In this document: piece after piece, positions 18,901 to 25,885 of the stretch
Layout of the letters: each line of letters opens with the position of its first letter
How positions within the stretch are numbered: position 1 is the first letter of the stretch
Assembly (NCBI RefSeq): GCF_001005315.1
Contig: NZ_LBMG01000013.1
Coordinates: 1 to 64,000 of the forward strand
From: Kordia jejudonensis
GTDB taxonomy: Bacteria; Bacteroidota; Bacteroidia; Flavobacteriales; Flavobacteriaceae
Direction of reading: 5' to 3'
DNA: 64,000 nucleotides
The notes under the pieces: model-generated
The model's database searches: none
What the model was told of the DNA's origin: nothing
What the model saw: the letters and a program-made list of their open reading frames with translations, nothing else
Translations under genes and position numbers: made by a program

Positions 18901-20189
18901 GAGTACCTCATATTGGTTCTGATTTGATGCCTTCATGGGGAATATTTTTAGGTGTCAAGTATGATTATTGGAAAACAAACCCTTTCACTTTAGGCAATTT
19001 CAGATTTGAATTTGCAGTTACAGATTCACGAAAGGTGATGACATTTGATTTAAAGCCTGATGAGCAATTATATTTATCTCAAATTTTCGTAGAGAGTAAA
19101 GATATTAGTGAAGATGATATTAAAAGGGTAAATTTTCAGTGGAATGAAATGATTAAACTTGCTTCAAAAAAGCGTGAAAAACGTCACATTCTGACCGAGA
19201 ATATTATACGCGCTTGTGATGTTGTAGGCACTAAAAATAAACTTGTAAAATACAATACTAGGGATGGTGTTATAAAGAATGGGATTTTAATGCATAAATC
19301 TTTTGAAAAAGATATGGATGGTATATTTTATGCACTCGCACCTATCTCTAATGCTAAGGACAAAATAAATGCCTTAGAAATTGATGAATTCATTCAAGAT
19401 CATACGGCAAATGTTCGTTTTGTACGTAAAGACGAAAATTATCTCCAAGTATTTCTTTCTAAGAAAAATTTATATGAAGTTAGTTTAGATTCCAAACTTC
19501 GCAGGCTAATTCGTAAAGAGGATAACCAAGACAGTGATGAACTTGCCAATTTTGTTCAGAATGCTTCGGAAATGACAGGTACTTTACATATTGAAAATTT
19601 AGAACCTTTTTTAAAACAGCTTGACACTTTTGACATAAAATATCATACTGAAGCTAGAGAAATGGAAGATTGGGAGATTGAAAATAAAGAGGATTGGGAA
19701 GCCAAAACCAAAAAGTTAAAAGGAAAAATTTTCAAGTATAGACTTGGCAAAAAGTATGGCGCTGATAGCAACCCTAGTTTTGGACTTGTAGAGTATATTG
19801 AACCACAGACACAAAGTTCATCTGATTATGGTTTTGTCACTTACAATCGAAAATTAAATACTAGGGAGAAATACAATTATACGCTATATCCAGTCTTTGA
19901 AAGCGTAGAAGAACCATTTAATGAATGGAAAACGATTACTTCAAAATCAGCGCTCGCAGATCAGTCCAAATATGCCATTGCACAGGCGCGTGAACTTCCA
20001 TTACATTATGCTATTGAGAAGCTAGGATATTATATCCTTAACAATTTACATGAAGACGCAAATCCTGAATTTGTTATAGGTGATTATTCCGTTTACGATC
20101 TTGGGCGAGTCTTCTATGAAGATAGTATATCAGAGATAGATCAATTAGATGAATTTTTAAGTCAATTACAAATAGCCAAAGAACAATGA
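15918..20189 (+). CDS. Strawberry-notch family superfamily 2 helicase
   Basis: 1423 residues. Motif I is DQAGIGKGRQAASV near residues 117-130. The Walker B equivalent is ITDESHMAGGYD near residue 290, with a motif III-like CYLSATFAKYPDV after it. The family-specific C-terminal helicase part has QSGSTGFSAHSS near 651 and QKRGRINRTGQV near 684. A coiled-coil stretch around residues 915-980 (ESDISKLEKEFKTL) precedes an unrecognised C-terminal region of about 400 residues. Strawberry-notch helicases occur in phages and conjugative elements, often with an adenine methyltransferase, and in P1 DarB. It starts inside the preceding gene and ends in an ATGA overlap with the AAA+ gene. Role inferred: DNA translocation in protection or replication of the element. 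Confidence 0.88.
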   Translation: MIENSGEKELIIAKEEFTEDAEKLAKIVEDGKALHVYKPFSKAPFVIGTLVPRNLEFEIKKSFKPIVDTYKDIDRYVMTGLRYPSKEELWKALAAEQVDAIALYLYQFENDQGIIIGDQAGIGKGRQAASVIRHAVLNGYLPIFCTKSPDLFTDIYRDLKAINFGDISPFIINTTNNANIKDEKGNVIFSPLSNESQIELITTEVEYAIDSPESINWHKQAGIKLPDAESTPYITLLEPLDYLPKGYNMIFCSYSQIQSAHPYKRDWLEKLIKRGVFGSKTYQKVIFITDESHMAGGYDSIIGKWIRNVLPHSKACCYLSATFAKYPDVMPLYAKKTAILETNMSDYRFVRAMKGGGLALQEIVASNLAESGQLIRRQRSNKGIKIDYITLNSEPERSKNRASVDRIIKIMNDIVAFEEAYVMPIKDAIHYKAKVENGRVSKGVRGLGVNSTPYFSRVFNIIDQMLFSLKVKEVAEKTIDLLNEDKKVVIAFKSTMGAYLKDLNLISGQEIPAEGLDFTRTLEKGLQSILSYGYTDITGEKSRVQIPIDALGANGKARYNEIKKRIKLEATGLTISPIDELISIIESSQKPSYVGGHSNSNYKVAEVTGRKQRIDLSDDIAVVESYSSNTEESFRLFNEGKIDVLLINQSGSTGFSAHSSKEFKDQRQRAMIIHQFELDIYVEIQKRGRINRTGQVNLPEYYYITSDIPTEKRLMTMLKGKLKSLDANTTGSQNTNEDTLKSPDIFNKYGDQAAWDWITQNSHMMSVLGYPTHHKEEGIYVRNKSRDGAIRQLTGRAGLLMVDAQEKLYNDLISQYNHIVKVEKQNGTYDLEVEYLPLDAEVKQRFLYEKGNGGTTPFGKDTIRDVTIINNLKRPLLKSEIDDRIENTLNGQKPSQIRIGIEKHIAEEFPKVVEKRVKKRESDISKLEKEFKTLPEVDSDLDVQENEKIKNDIDKAQKLIDKKKASLEKVLTELTEVKKTILKYINFWNTGDVVRVPHIGSDLMPSWGIFLGVKYDYWKTNPFTLGNFRFEFAVTDSRKVMTFDLKPDEQLYLSQIFVESKDISEDDIKRVNFQWNEMIKLASKKREKRHILTENIIRACDVVGTKNKLVKYNTRDGVIKNGILMHKSFEKDMDGIFYALAPISNAKDKINALEIDEFIQDHTANVRFVRKDENYLQVFLSKKNLYEVSLDSKLRRLIRKEDNQDSDELANFVQNASEMTGTLHIENLEPFLKQLDTFDIKYHTEAREMEDWEIENKEDWEAKTKKLKGKIFKYRLGKKYGADSNPSFGLVEYIEPQTQSSSDYGFVTYNRKLNTREKYNYTLYPVFESVEEPFNEWKTITSKSALADQSKYAIAQARELPLHYAIEKLGYYILNNLHEDANPEFVIGDYSVYDLGRVFYEDSISEIDQLDEFLSQLQIAKEQ

Positions 20190-21148
20190 GAATACCAAAA
20201 TATGATATACCAGAGATAGAACAAATTCCAAGTTTTACAAAGATCATGGATGATCTACTGGTTGGAAATAATGTTTTTTTAGTTGGAAGTGCAGGAACTT
20301 TCAAATCTACTATTTCGGAAAAAGTTTCCTATGCAATAAACGGTCGTGGTTACGAAGATGGAAAAGAACTTCCGTATACCATAGTCAACTGTAATCAATG
20401 GACTTCACCAACTGATATTAAAGGCGGTCAAACAATGGAAGGTTACAAAGAAGGCGCACTTATCGAAGCTTGGCGTGATGGAAAAATTTTAATACTGGAT
20501 GAGATGCCGAAACTAGATGCAAATACCGCAGGATTATTAAATGATGCACTTGCTAAAAGTGGAAAAAAAGATGCGATTATTTTTAATGGAAATAATGAGC
20601 CAGTAAAAAAGCATCCACACTTTGGGTGTATTGCCACAGGAAATACCACAGGAAAAGGTGCTAGTGCAAATTATGTCGGAAACAATAGACAGGATGCATC
20701 CCTATTAGATCGTTTTAGTGGTTGTATTTATCACATAGGATTTAATACGGATTTGGAAAATGCATTAATTTATAATCAAGTAGTAACAATTTGTCATAGG
20801 ATTCGTGAAGAAATTTTAAACTATGAAGGGAAAGAATCAACTAATGATGATACATCTGATATTATGACACTTCGTACAATGGCTAATTTTCAACGAAATT
20901 ATGAACTGGAAATGATGCGTGAAATGGGCATAAGAGATACTAATGGAACTATATTTGAACGTCTTAAAAATGGAAAAACTTTAAAAGATGCAATTACAAA
21001 TTACTTCTATGTAATGAATCCTGATAAGGCAAAAATTATCATGGAGCGTGTAAATATTGAGAGTTTCTACAATCGTTACAAGAGTAGTGAGAATAAACAA
21101 TTATTTGAAATGGAATATAACATGCGAAATAAACAAAGGGCTGCATAA
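20186..21148 (+). CDS. MoxR-type AAA+ ATPase
   Basis: 320 residues. Walker A is VGSAGTFKSTISEK near residues 33-46. Walker B is ILILDEMPKLDANTAG near 100-115, where a MoxR/CbbQ enzyme has its DE. Sensor 1 lies in HFGCIATGNTTGKG, and the arginine-finger region in ASLLDRFSGCIYHI. MoxR ATPases remodel protein complexes together with VWA-domain partners, and the next gene (21223) is VWA-like. The start overlaps the helicase stop by ATGA. Last gene of the first block; the second conserved 28-bp element follows 11 bp after its stop. Confidence 0.88.
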   Translation: MRIPKYDIPEIEQIPSFTKIMDDLLVGNNVFLVGSAGTFKSTISEKVSYAINGRGYEDGKELPYTIVNCNQWTSPTDIKGGQTMEGYKEGALIEAWRDGKILILDEMPKLDANTAGLLNDALAKSGKKDAIIFNGNNEPVKKHPHFGCIATGNTTGKGASANYVGNNRQDASLLDRFSGCIYHIGFNTDLENALIYNQVVTICHRIREEILNYEGKESTNDDTSDIMTLRTMANFQRNYELEMMREMGIRDTNGTIFERLKNGKTLKDAITNYFYVMNPDKAKIIMERVNIESFYNRYKSSENKQLFEMEYNMRNKQRAA

Positions 21149-21159
21149 ATAGGCTTTAG

Positions 21160-21187
21160 GTTCAAGTTACAAAAGTGAACAAATGAT
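21160..21187 (+). promoter_or_regulatory. conserved 28-bp upstream element, copy 2
   Basis: Identical to copy 1 over all 28 bp, including the CTTTAG that precedes both. It lies between the AAA+ gene and the VWA-like gene, 35 bp before the latter's start. It marks the start of the second block (21223-27109). Confidence 0.8.
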
Positions 21188-21190
21188 ACC

Positions 21191-21222
21191 TCGATCACAG
21201 CGAGTACTTTTATTGTGATCGA
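21191..21222 (+). promoter_or_regulatory. 9-bp-stem hairpin abutting a start codon
   Basis: TCGATCACA at 21191-21199 pairs perfectly with TGTGATCGA at 21214-21222, and the ATG of the next gene begins at 21223. The stem would occupy the ribosome-binding site in RNA, or form a dyad operator in DNA. The loop contains CGAGTACT, which also occurs 19 bp upstream of the first gene of the element (10441-10448). Confidence 0.6.
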
Positions 21223-22239
21223 ATGAAAACACCAAAAAAACATAGCGTCCAAAGTAGTATAGGTACTTTTAATTATCTCAATTTTGAAAATGTAAGTGCA
21301 TTTAATGAATTTGTGGATTATAGAGTAGAAAGGCTATCAAATCACAACCTTGATGTTTGGCGTAAGACTTTGGCTGGCACACAAGAAAAAATCAATAATT
21401 CTAGTGACTGGTACGGAACACCAATTGTAAAGAATTTAAGTGAATTAGAATCACACAAATCTTTTTTAGGTATGCATTTGCTAAAAGAGATTGAGCCACT
21501 TCTCAAAGATCAATTTTCTAAATATTTAGCCAATTTAGAAACAAGAGTTCTTCCCAAGCCAAAAATCGCATACAATGATCGCGGTTTGGGAATTTTTTGT
21601 TTTGATCGTGCAGCTATGGGACTTTACAAAGGCTATCAAATCAATACAAGTTCTTCATTAGATTTAGGAATCAGTCAATTAAATATTGCACTTGGCAATA
21701 AGAAAGTAAAGACAAGTGTAAAAAATGTGTATGCACACTTTGAGAATCGAAATAGTAATCTTCCATCATTAGAACTCAATATAGTTGCAGGCGGGAATGC
21801 TGGAGTTAAAGGTAATAACCTTTTATACATAGGACTCGCATCTTCGCTACTTGTAGAGTTTATGGAACTAAGAGATATTCCAGTTGAAGTGTATGTGCTT
21901 TTCGAGACTTCATTTTCAGGTCAGAATATTGTAAGTAAGGTTCGAGTTAAACGTTTCCAAGACCGATTAGATAAAAACCAACTTTTACTTATGGGTAGCG
22001 ATCCTAGATATTTCCGTTATCGTGGGTTCAAATCTCTGATAGCTATAAGTGATTACTTCGATCTCAATATAAGTTATGGTTTAGGTTCAAGTATCAAAAA
22101 TATCGGTAAAAGTTTTGTAAAAACTACGGGTTCAAATGCATTCGTATTTGAGCAAAGCTATTCTCTAAATAGTGCTGTTTCAGAAGTCAATAGAATAATC
22201 ACAAATTATAAAAATAAGTTAGATGAAAAAGGCTCATAA
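21223..22239 (+). CDS. VWA-like protein, partner of the MoxR ATPase
   Basis: 338 residues. After a helical N-terminus, the centre and C-terminal half alternate strands and helices as in a von Willebrand A fold: LGIFCFDRAAMGLY near residues 126-139, LELNIVAGGNAG near 185-196, GLASSLLVEFM and IPVEVYVLFETSFSG near 205-232. The strict metal motif DxSxS is not evident (FDRAA stands in its place), so metal binding is uncertain. It resembles phage-borne VWA-like proteins that follow a MoxR ATPase. It is the first gene after the second regulatory element and is preceded by a hairpin. Function probably structural or chaperone-like with the ATPase. Confidence 0.55.
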   Translation: MKTPKKHSVQSSIGTFNYLNFENVSAFNEFVDYRVERLSNHNLDVWRKTLAGTQEKINNSSDWYGTPIVKNLSELESHKSFLGMHLLKEIEPLLKDQFSKYLANLETRVLPKPKIAYNDRGLGIFCFDRAAMGLYKGYQINTSSSLDLGISQLNIALGNKKVKTSVKNVYAHFENRNSNLPSLELNIVAGGNAGVKGNNLLYIGLASSLLVEFMELRDIPVEVYVLFETSFSGQNIVSKVRVKRFQDRLDKNQLLLMGSDPRYFRYRGFKSLIAISDYFDLNISYGLGSSIKNIGKSFVKTTGSNAFVFEQSYSLNSAVSEVNRIITNYKNKLDEKGS

Positions 22240-22555
22240 CATTCCAAAAGAAATTGTCATTCATAAGATTATGGATAGGGCAATTGCGATAAATGATAAT
22301 TGTTCAGAATTGTGCAGGAATTTTAAAATCATGGAATCACCATTGCACGAAGGTATTTACATATTACGCTGGACTACAATAGATATTACAAATATCGAAA
22401 AACCGATACAAAAATATCGTTACGAATGTTTTGAGAAAGATGGTACGCCGCAGTTGTGTTCCATTTATTATCAAGATCAAACTAAAGCAAATGAGTTTTT
22501 TGAAAATCTCATACCGCTTTATACGCAGCAATTTGCAGTTAATCATATCCATTAG
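22223..22555 (+). CDS. hypothetical protein
   Basis: 110 residues. The start lies 17 bp inside the preceding gene, so translation is coupled. Mixed alpha/beta composition with YILRWTTIDITNIEKPI near residues 47-63. No signal peptide, membrane segment or family recognised. Plausible because of the tight operon packing. Confidence 0.6.
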   Translation: MKKAHNIPKEIVIHKIMDRAIAINDNCSELCRNFKIMESPLHEGIYILRWTTIDITNIEKPIQKYRYECFEKDGTPQLCSIYYQDQTKANEFFENLIPLYTQQFAVNHIH

Positions 22556-22560
22556 AACTT

Positions 22561-22929
22561 ATGTACACAACAAAAAATGTAACCAAAGCACAGCTACAAT
22601 CAATTTTCATAAAAGATCAAAAACAGATTGTACGTCTGACAAAAAATGAACTTAGCCCTTTAGTAATTTGGGAAGTTATAAAACAAGAAAGCCAAAACTT
22701 TACAGTATCAAATTCCAAAGCAGAAGAAGCTGATAAATTGCTAGATTATTTACTTAAAAATAATACTGAACAGAGTATAGTTAATGACAAAAAATCGAAA
22801 AATCAAACAGTAGAAATAGAAGATAAAAAAACAAAAAAAATGTCACTTAAAAAAAGGTATGAGTTAAAGAAAAAACGTAGAGCAAGAGAACTGATGCTTT
22901 TAGAATTAGAAACTTCAACAGCTGCTTAA
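22561..22929 (+). CDS. small basic hypothetical protein
   Basis: 122 residues, starting 5 bp after the previous stop. The C-terminal half is strongly basic (DKKTKKMSLKKRYELKKKRR), suggesting contact with nucleic acid. No family recognised. The lysine-rich style recurs in the next gene. Confidence 0.6.
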   Translation: MYTTKNVTKAQLQSIFIKDQKQIVRLTKNELSPLVIWEVIKQESQNFTVSNSKAEEADKLLDYLLKNNTEQSIVNDKKSKNQTVEIEDKKTKKMSLKKRYELKKKRRARELMLLELETSTAA

Positions 22930-22942
22930 AAGATCAATTATT

Positions 22943-23659
22943 ATGAATATAGAAAAATTATTAGCACTCGACAGGAGTCAAATCAAGAATAAAAAAATAC
23001 TCTTTGTTCTAACTGATTTTATTGGTGATTATGAGAAGTTAGAGGAAGATGAAAAGGAAGAATTTTTAGAATTATCTGTAGACGAAATCAAAAAAATTTC
23101 CATAAAAATTGAGCAGTATTATCCAGGAATTTTTGAAAGTGCATCACAGCTTACAGAAAGTCCAAAAAAGGCAAAAAAAGTCATAGAAAAGACTTTGGAA
23201 AATACTGCCGAAACCCCAAAAAAGAAAGAGTCAATAAAGAAAAAAGAGCAACCTAAAAAAAAATCTGAAAGCAAACCAAAAGATTCAGATAAAAAGAAAC
23301 TTGAAGGCGCAAATAACTCCAAAAGTGAGTTGGATAAGCTTGCACAGGAAATTCAGCAATGTCGTATACGTATTCGGGAATATAACAAAAAGAAAAATCA
23401 AGGGAAACCTGAAAAGCCAAAACTGAAGCGATATGAGAAAATCGAAAGACAGATGGTAAGTATTTGGAATTTGATGCCTGACTATTTAAAAGTAAATGAA
23501 TCGGCAATCGAAGATGCAAAAGTAATTATTACTGATTTCATTGGGGAGATTATGAAAATCTATCGAATGAATCCAAAGCAAATTGATTCAGTACAAAAAA
23601 CAATTTTAGAAAAATTCAAAGAACAAAGAACAAAAATTAATAAAGATAAAAATGGATAA
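22943..23659 (+). CDS. lysine-rich hypothetical protein
   Basis: 238 residues. An acidic N-terminus is followed by a long low-complexity lysine/proline/glutamate linker (about residues 72-115, for example KKKESIKKKEQPKKKSESK), then a helical C-terminal domain with YEKIERQMVSIWNLMPDYL. No family recognised. The linker suggests an extended, nucleic-acid-associated or scaffolding protein. It overlaps the next gene by 8 bp. Confidence 0.6.
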   Translation: MNIEKLLALDRSQIKNKKILFVLTDFIGDYEKLEEDEKEEFLELSVDEIKKISIKIEQYYPGIFESASQLTESPKKAKKVIEKTLENTAETPKKKESIKKKEQPKKKSESKPKDSDKKKLEGANNSKSELDKLAQEIQQCRIRIREYNKKKNQGKPEKPKLKRYEKIERQMVSIWNLMPDYLKVNESAIEDAKVIITDFIGEIMKIYRMNPKQIDSVQKTILEKFKEQRTKINKDKNG

Positions 23660-23894
23660 TACAACACTTATAATTACAGGAGCAGGACTTATAGTAGGAT
23701 TTGCAGAAGCAATGATTTACTACAATATTGGAGCAAATAAAGGGAAAGAAAATTTTCAAATTCAGACTCCAAAGGGAACAGAGCTTTTAGAGACAGTTGG
23801 GATTGTTATAGTCACTTCATTAGCTACGGCAGCACTTTCCAATATGTTAGAGAAAAAATTTTCAAATAAAATAGTAACACCAGCAATAGCGTAG
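23652..23894 (+). CDS. small two-span membrane protein
   Basis: 80 residues with two hydrophobic segments: TLIITGAGLIVGFAEAMIYY at about residues 5-24 and VGIVIVTSLATAALSNML at about 49-66. A basic end (EKKFSNK) follows. It starts inside the previous gene. The first of many small membrane proteins in this element; unknown role. Confidence 0.65.
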   Translation: MDNTTLIITGAGLIVGFAEAMIYYNIGANKGKENFQIQTPKGTELLETVGIVIVTSLATAALSNMLEKKFSNKIVTPAIA

Positions 23895-23898
23895 AAAA

Positions 23899-24369
23899 AT
23901 GGAAAGAGTAGAACACAGAATTTATTTTGAAAAAAATGAAATTAAGCCTAATGTACTTATAGAGCCGATTCGAGATAAAATAGACATTTTTAATCGAATG
24001 CATAAACTCTATGAAGGTACTTCTGTATGCGCAAAGAAAGATATTAAAAAAGAGTTAGAAATGCTTGATACGGAGATAATGAATGATATTGATGATGAGT
24101 ATGAAGATAGATTGACTATTGGAGCAATTAAAAAAGATGCATCACCAGTAAAACCCAAGAAACAAAATAAGACTACCAAACTAAGTAACGATGAATCTAT
24201 TTTAAGCAAATTAGTAGCGCTTGGTAGTACAAAGAATATTGGACTTTCAACCTTCACAGAATTGGGCTTACAAACATCATTAGGTTGGAATACCATCATT
24301 GGAAAATACCAAATAAAGCGAACGAGTGTTATGGCTTACAAATACGATATTCACGTATCGGCTAAGTAA
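23899..24369 (+). CDS. hypothetical protein upstream of the iterons
   Basis: 156 residues, starting 4 bp after the previous stop. Acidic middle (NDIDDEYEDRLT) and a C-terminal stretch ALGSTKNIGLSTFTELGLQ that could be a helix-turn-helix. It immediately precedes the iteron-like repeats and may bind DNA there, but this is speculation from position. Confidence 0.55.
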   Translation: MERVEHRIYFEKNEIKPNVLIEPIRDKIDIFNRMHKLYEGTSVCAKKDIKKELEMLDTEIMNDIDDEYEDRLTIGAIKKDASPVKPKKQNKTTKLSNDESILSKLVALGSTKNIGLSTFTELGLQTSLGWNTIIGKYQIKRTSVMAYKYDIHVSAK

Positions 24370-24375
24370 AATAAA

Positions 24376-24477
24376 AGTAAATAAAGAGTAATTTATTAGT
24401 AAATAAAGAGTAAATAATAAGTAAATAAAGTGTCACTTTTAAGTCATTTATAGGTAATTAAAAAGTAAACAAAGTGG
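24376..24477 (+). repeat. iteron-like repeats at 22-bp spacing, candidate replication origin
   Basis: Copies of AGTAAATAAAGAGT or close variants start at 24376, 24398, 24420 and 24464, with a degenerate copy (AGTCATTTATAGG) at 24442. All starts are therefore exactly 22 bp apart, two helical turns, the phasing typical of initiator-binding iterons in plasmid and phage origins. The tract is very A+T-rich, lies in a 138-bp gap, and is directly followed by a gene for a DnaA-domain-IV-like protein. Confidence 0.75.
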
Positions 24478-24507
24478 AAACTTTCTTTTTGTAGTTTGGT
24501 AACTCAA

Positions 24508-24960
24508 ATGAAGAAAAAGGAACTAACATATAATGATTTGCAAGACAATATTGATGCGTTGATCGGCAAATTTGGACTTAAAAAAACCATTGAAGTAATG
24601 GCTAGTTTAAGAACGAATACCGAAATCAGATCACCTGAACATGAACGTATCAAGCTTCTAATAATATTTGTCAAATCCAAAACAATAGAAGTATTCAATT
24701 TAAAAGAAGAAGACTTTTATAAGAGTCAATTGGATGAATATAAGGATGCACGAATGGCAAGTATCTATTTAATACGTAAATATACAGACTTTAGTTTTGG
24801 TAGCGTAGCAGAAATATTTCAGCAACGAAAAAGATCCGTACAGTATTTTTATCATAAGTGCGAAGAAATCCTTACGATTCCTTCTTATTATAAAATCTTT
24901 ATGAGACGCTTCACCATATTAGAACATCACATTATCAACTTTATAGCAAAAATGAAATAA
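24508..24960 (+). CDS. DnaA-domain-IV-like DNA-binding protein, candidate initiator
   Basis: 150 residues from the ATG; a TTG four codons upstream is in frame but less likely. The C-terminal half matches DnaA domain IV: ARMASIYLIRKYTDFSFGSV, then AEIFQQRKRSVQYFYHKCEEIL. This follows the family pattern R-x-A-x3-L-x3-T-x2-S, then F-x2-R-x3-(T/S)-V, then a helix. No AAA+ part is present, so it would bind DNA without ATP-driven opening. Next to 22-bp iterons this suggests a replication initiator or origin-binding protein for the element. Confidence 0.6.
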   Translation: MKKKELTYNDLQDNIDALIGKFGLKKTIEVMASLRTNTEIRSPEHERIKLLIIFVKSKTIEVFNLKEEDFYKSQLDEYKDARMASIYLIRKYTDFSFGSVAEIFQQRKRSVQYFYHKCEEILTIPSYYKIFMRRFTILEHHIINFIAKMK

Positions 24961-24967
24961 AAAACAA

Positions 24968-25885
24968 ATGGCGGAAACAGGCAATATATCAGAAGAAGTA
25001 AAACAGGCTTTAACACAAAGTCAAGATCAAATAGTGTTGGAAACTATACAAGATGAGGATTCCTCTCCTCTTAATCGTCCAGTAATTGAAAAAGATATTG
25101 GTGGTGAAAAAAAAGTACTAGAAAAAGATAATCCTGATTGGAATGTTTGGAAACCTGAAATGGATGATTTATCGCACGATGCACAAGAAACTACTACCTA
25201 CCGCGCATCCATAGAAAATGAGGTTGAAGCTGAAAAACAAGCTGAACCTATTGATGCACCTGAACAGGAAATAAATCTTGATGGTGAATTTGATGATAAT
25301 GGTGAGACAATCACAAATAAAGATTTTGAAATTCCACTAGCGCAGGCAAATCAAGCTGCTACGGCTTTACTAGGAATGACTAACAATTTGCTCGCAGCAG
25401 GCGGTGGACTTTTAGTGAAGATTAGAAAGCAGCCTGAATTTTATGAATACGGTGAAGTTGTCACAGTGATTGACGAACAAAATCAAAAGAATGTTGACCG
25501 TATTTTACTAGATAAAGAAGATAAAACACTTCTTCGTCCTTTAGTAGCCGAAGTACTTAGAAAAAAAACCAAGAAATTAACACCTGAGCAACAACTGATG
25601 GGGGCAGTTGCATCTATACTGATGAAAAAGGCTCAGGTGGTTATGGAAATCCGCGCTGAAAATACGCTTTTAGAGAATCGAATTGTTTCCATAATCAAAG
25701 ATCAAGACAATGAAACCGAAGATACCTCAAATCAAGATAACTATACTGATACTGACGAAGAAGATGAGAATGAAGTTTATCAGCAAGTGGAGCATGAACA
25801 AGCTATAGATGATATCGAAAATGATGTAATTGTAGAGAATCCAATTTTAGAATTTTCAGAAGACGAATCACAAAATTACTCATAA
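24968..25885 (+). CDS. acidic hypothetical protein
   Basis: 305 residues. Acidic, probably disordered ends (N-terminal about 115 residues; C-terminal DNETEDTSNQDNYTDTDEED) flank a helical core with NQAATALLGMTNNLLAAGGG near residues 128-147 and LTPEQQLMGAVASILMKKAQ near residue 210. The core could associate with a membrane or multimerise. It precedes the packaging-type ATPase gene with no gap (stop and start abut), so a scaffold or packaging co-factor role is possible. No family recognised. Confidence 0.55.
   Translation: MAETGNISEEVKQALTQSQDQIVLETIQDEDSSPLNRPVIEKDIGGEKKVLEKDNPDWNVWKPEMDDLSHDAQETTTYRASIENEVEAEKQAEPIDAPEQEINLDGEFDDNGETITNKDFEIPLAQANQAATALLGMTNNLLAAGGGLLVKIRKQPEFYEYGEVVTVIDEQNQKNVDRILLDKEDKTLLRPLVAEVLRKKTKKLTPEQQLMGAVASILMKKAQVVMEIRAENTLLENRIVSIIKDQDNETEDTSNQDNYTDTDEEDENEVYQQVEHEQAIDDIENDVIVENPILEFSEDESQNYS

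Noticed and set aside
22064-22092. Fourth copy of the 28-bp upstream element (contains AGGTTCAAGTA)
   Set aside because: Only the first nine or so bases match; it lies inside a coding sequence and lacks the TGAAC arm.
24370-24480. CRISPR-like array
   Set aside because: The repeats are short (about 14 bp), slightly degenerate and spaced at 22 bp with A+T-rich, non-unique spacers. No cas genes are near. Iterons explain it better.
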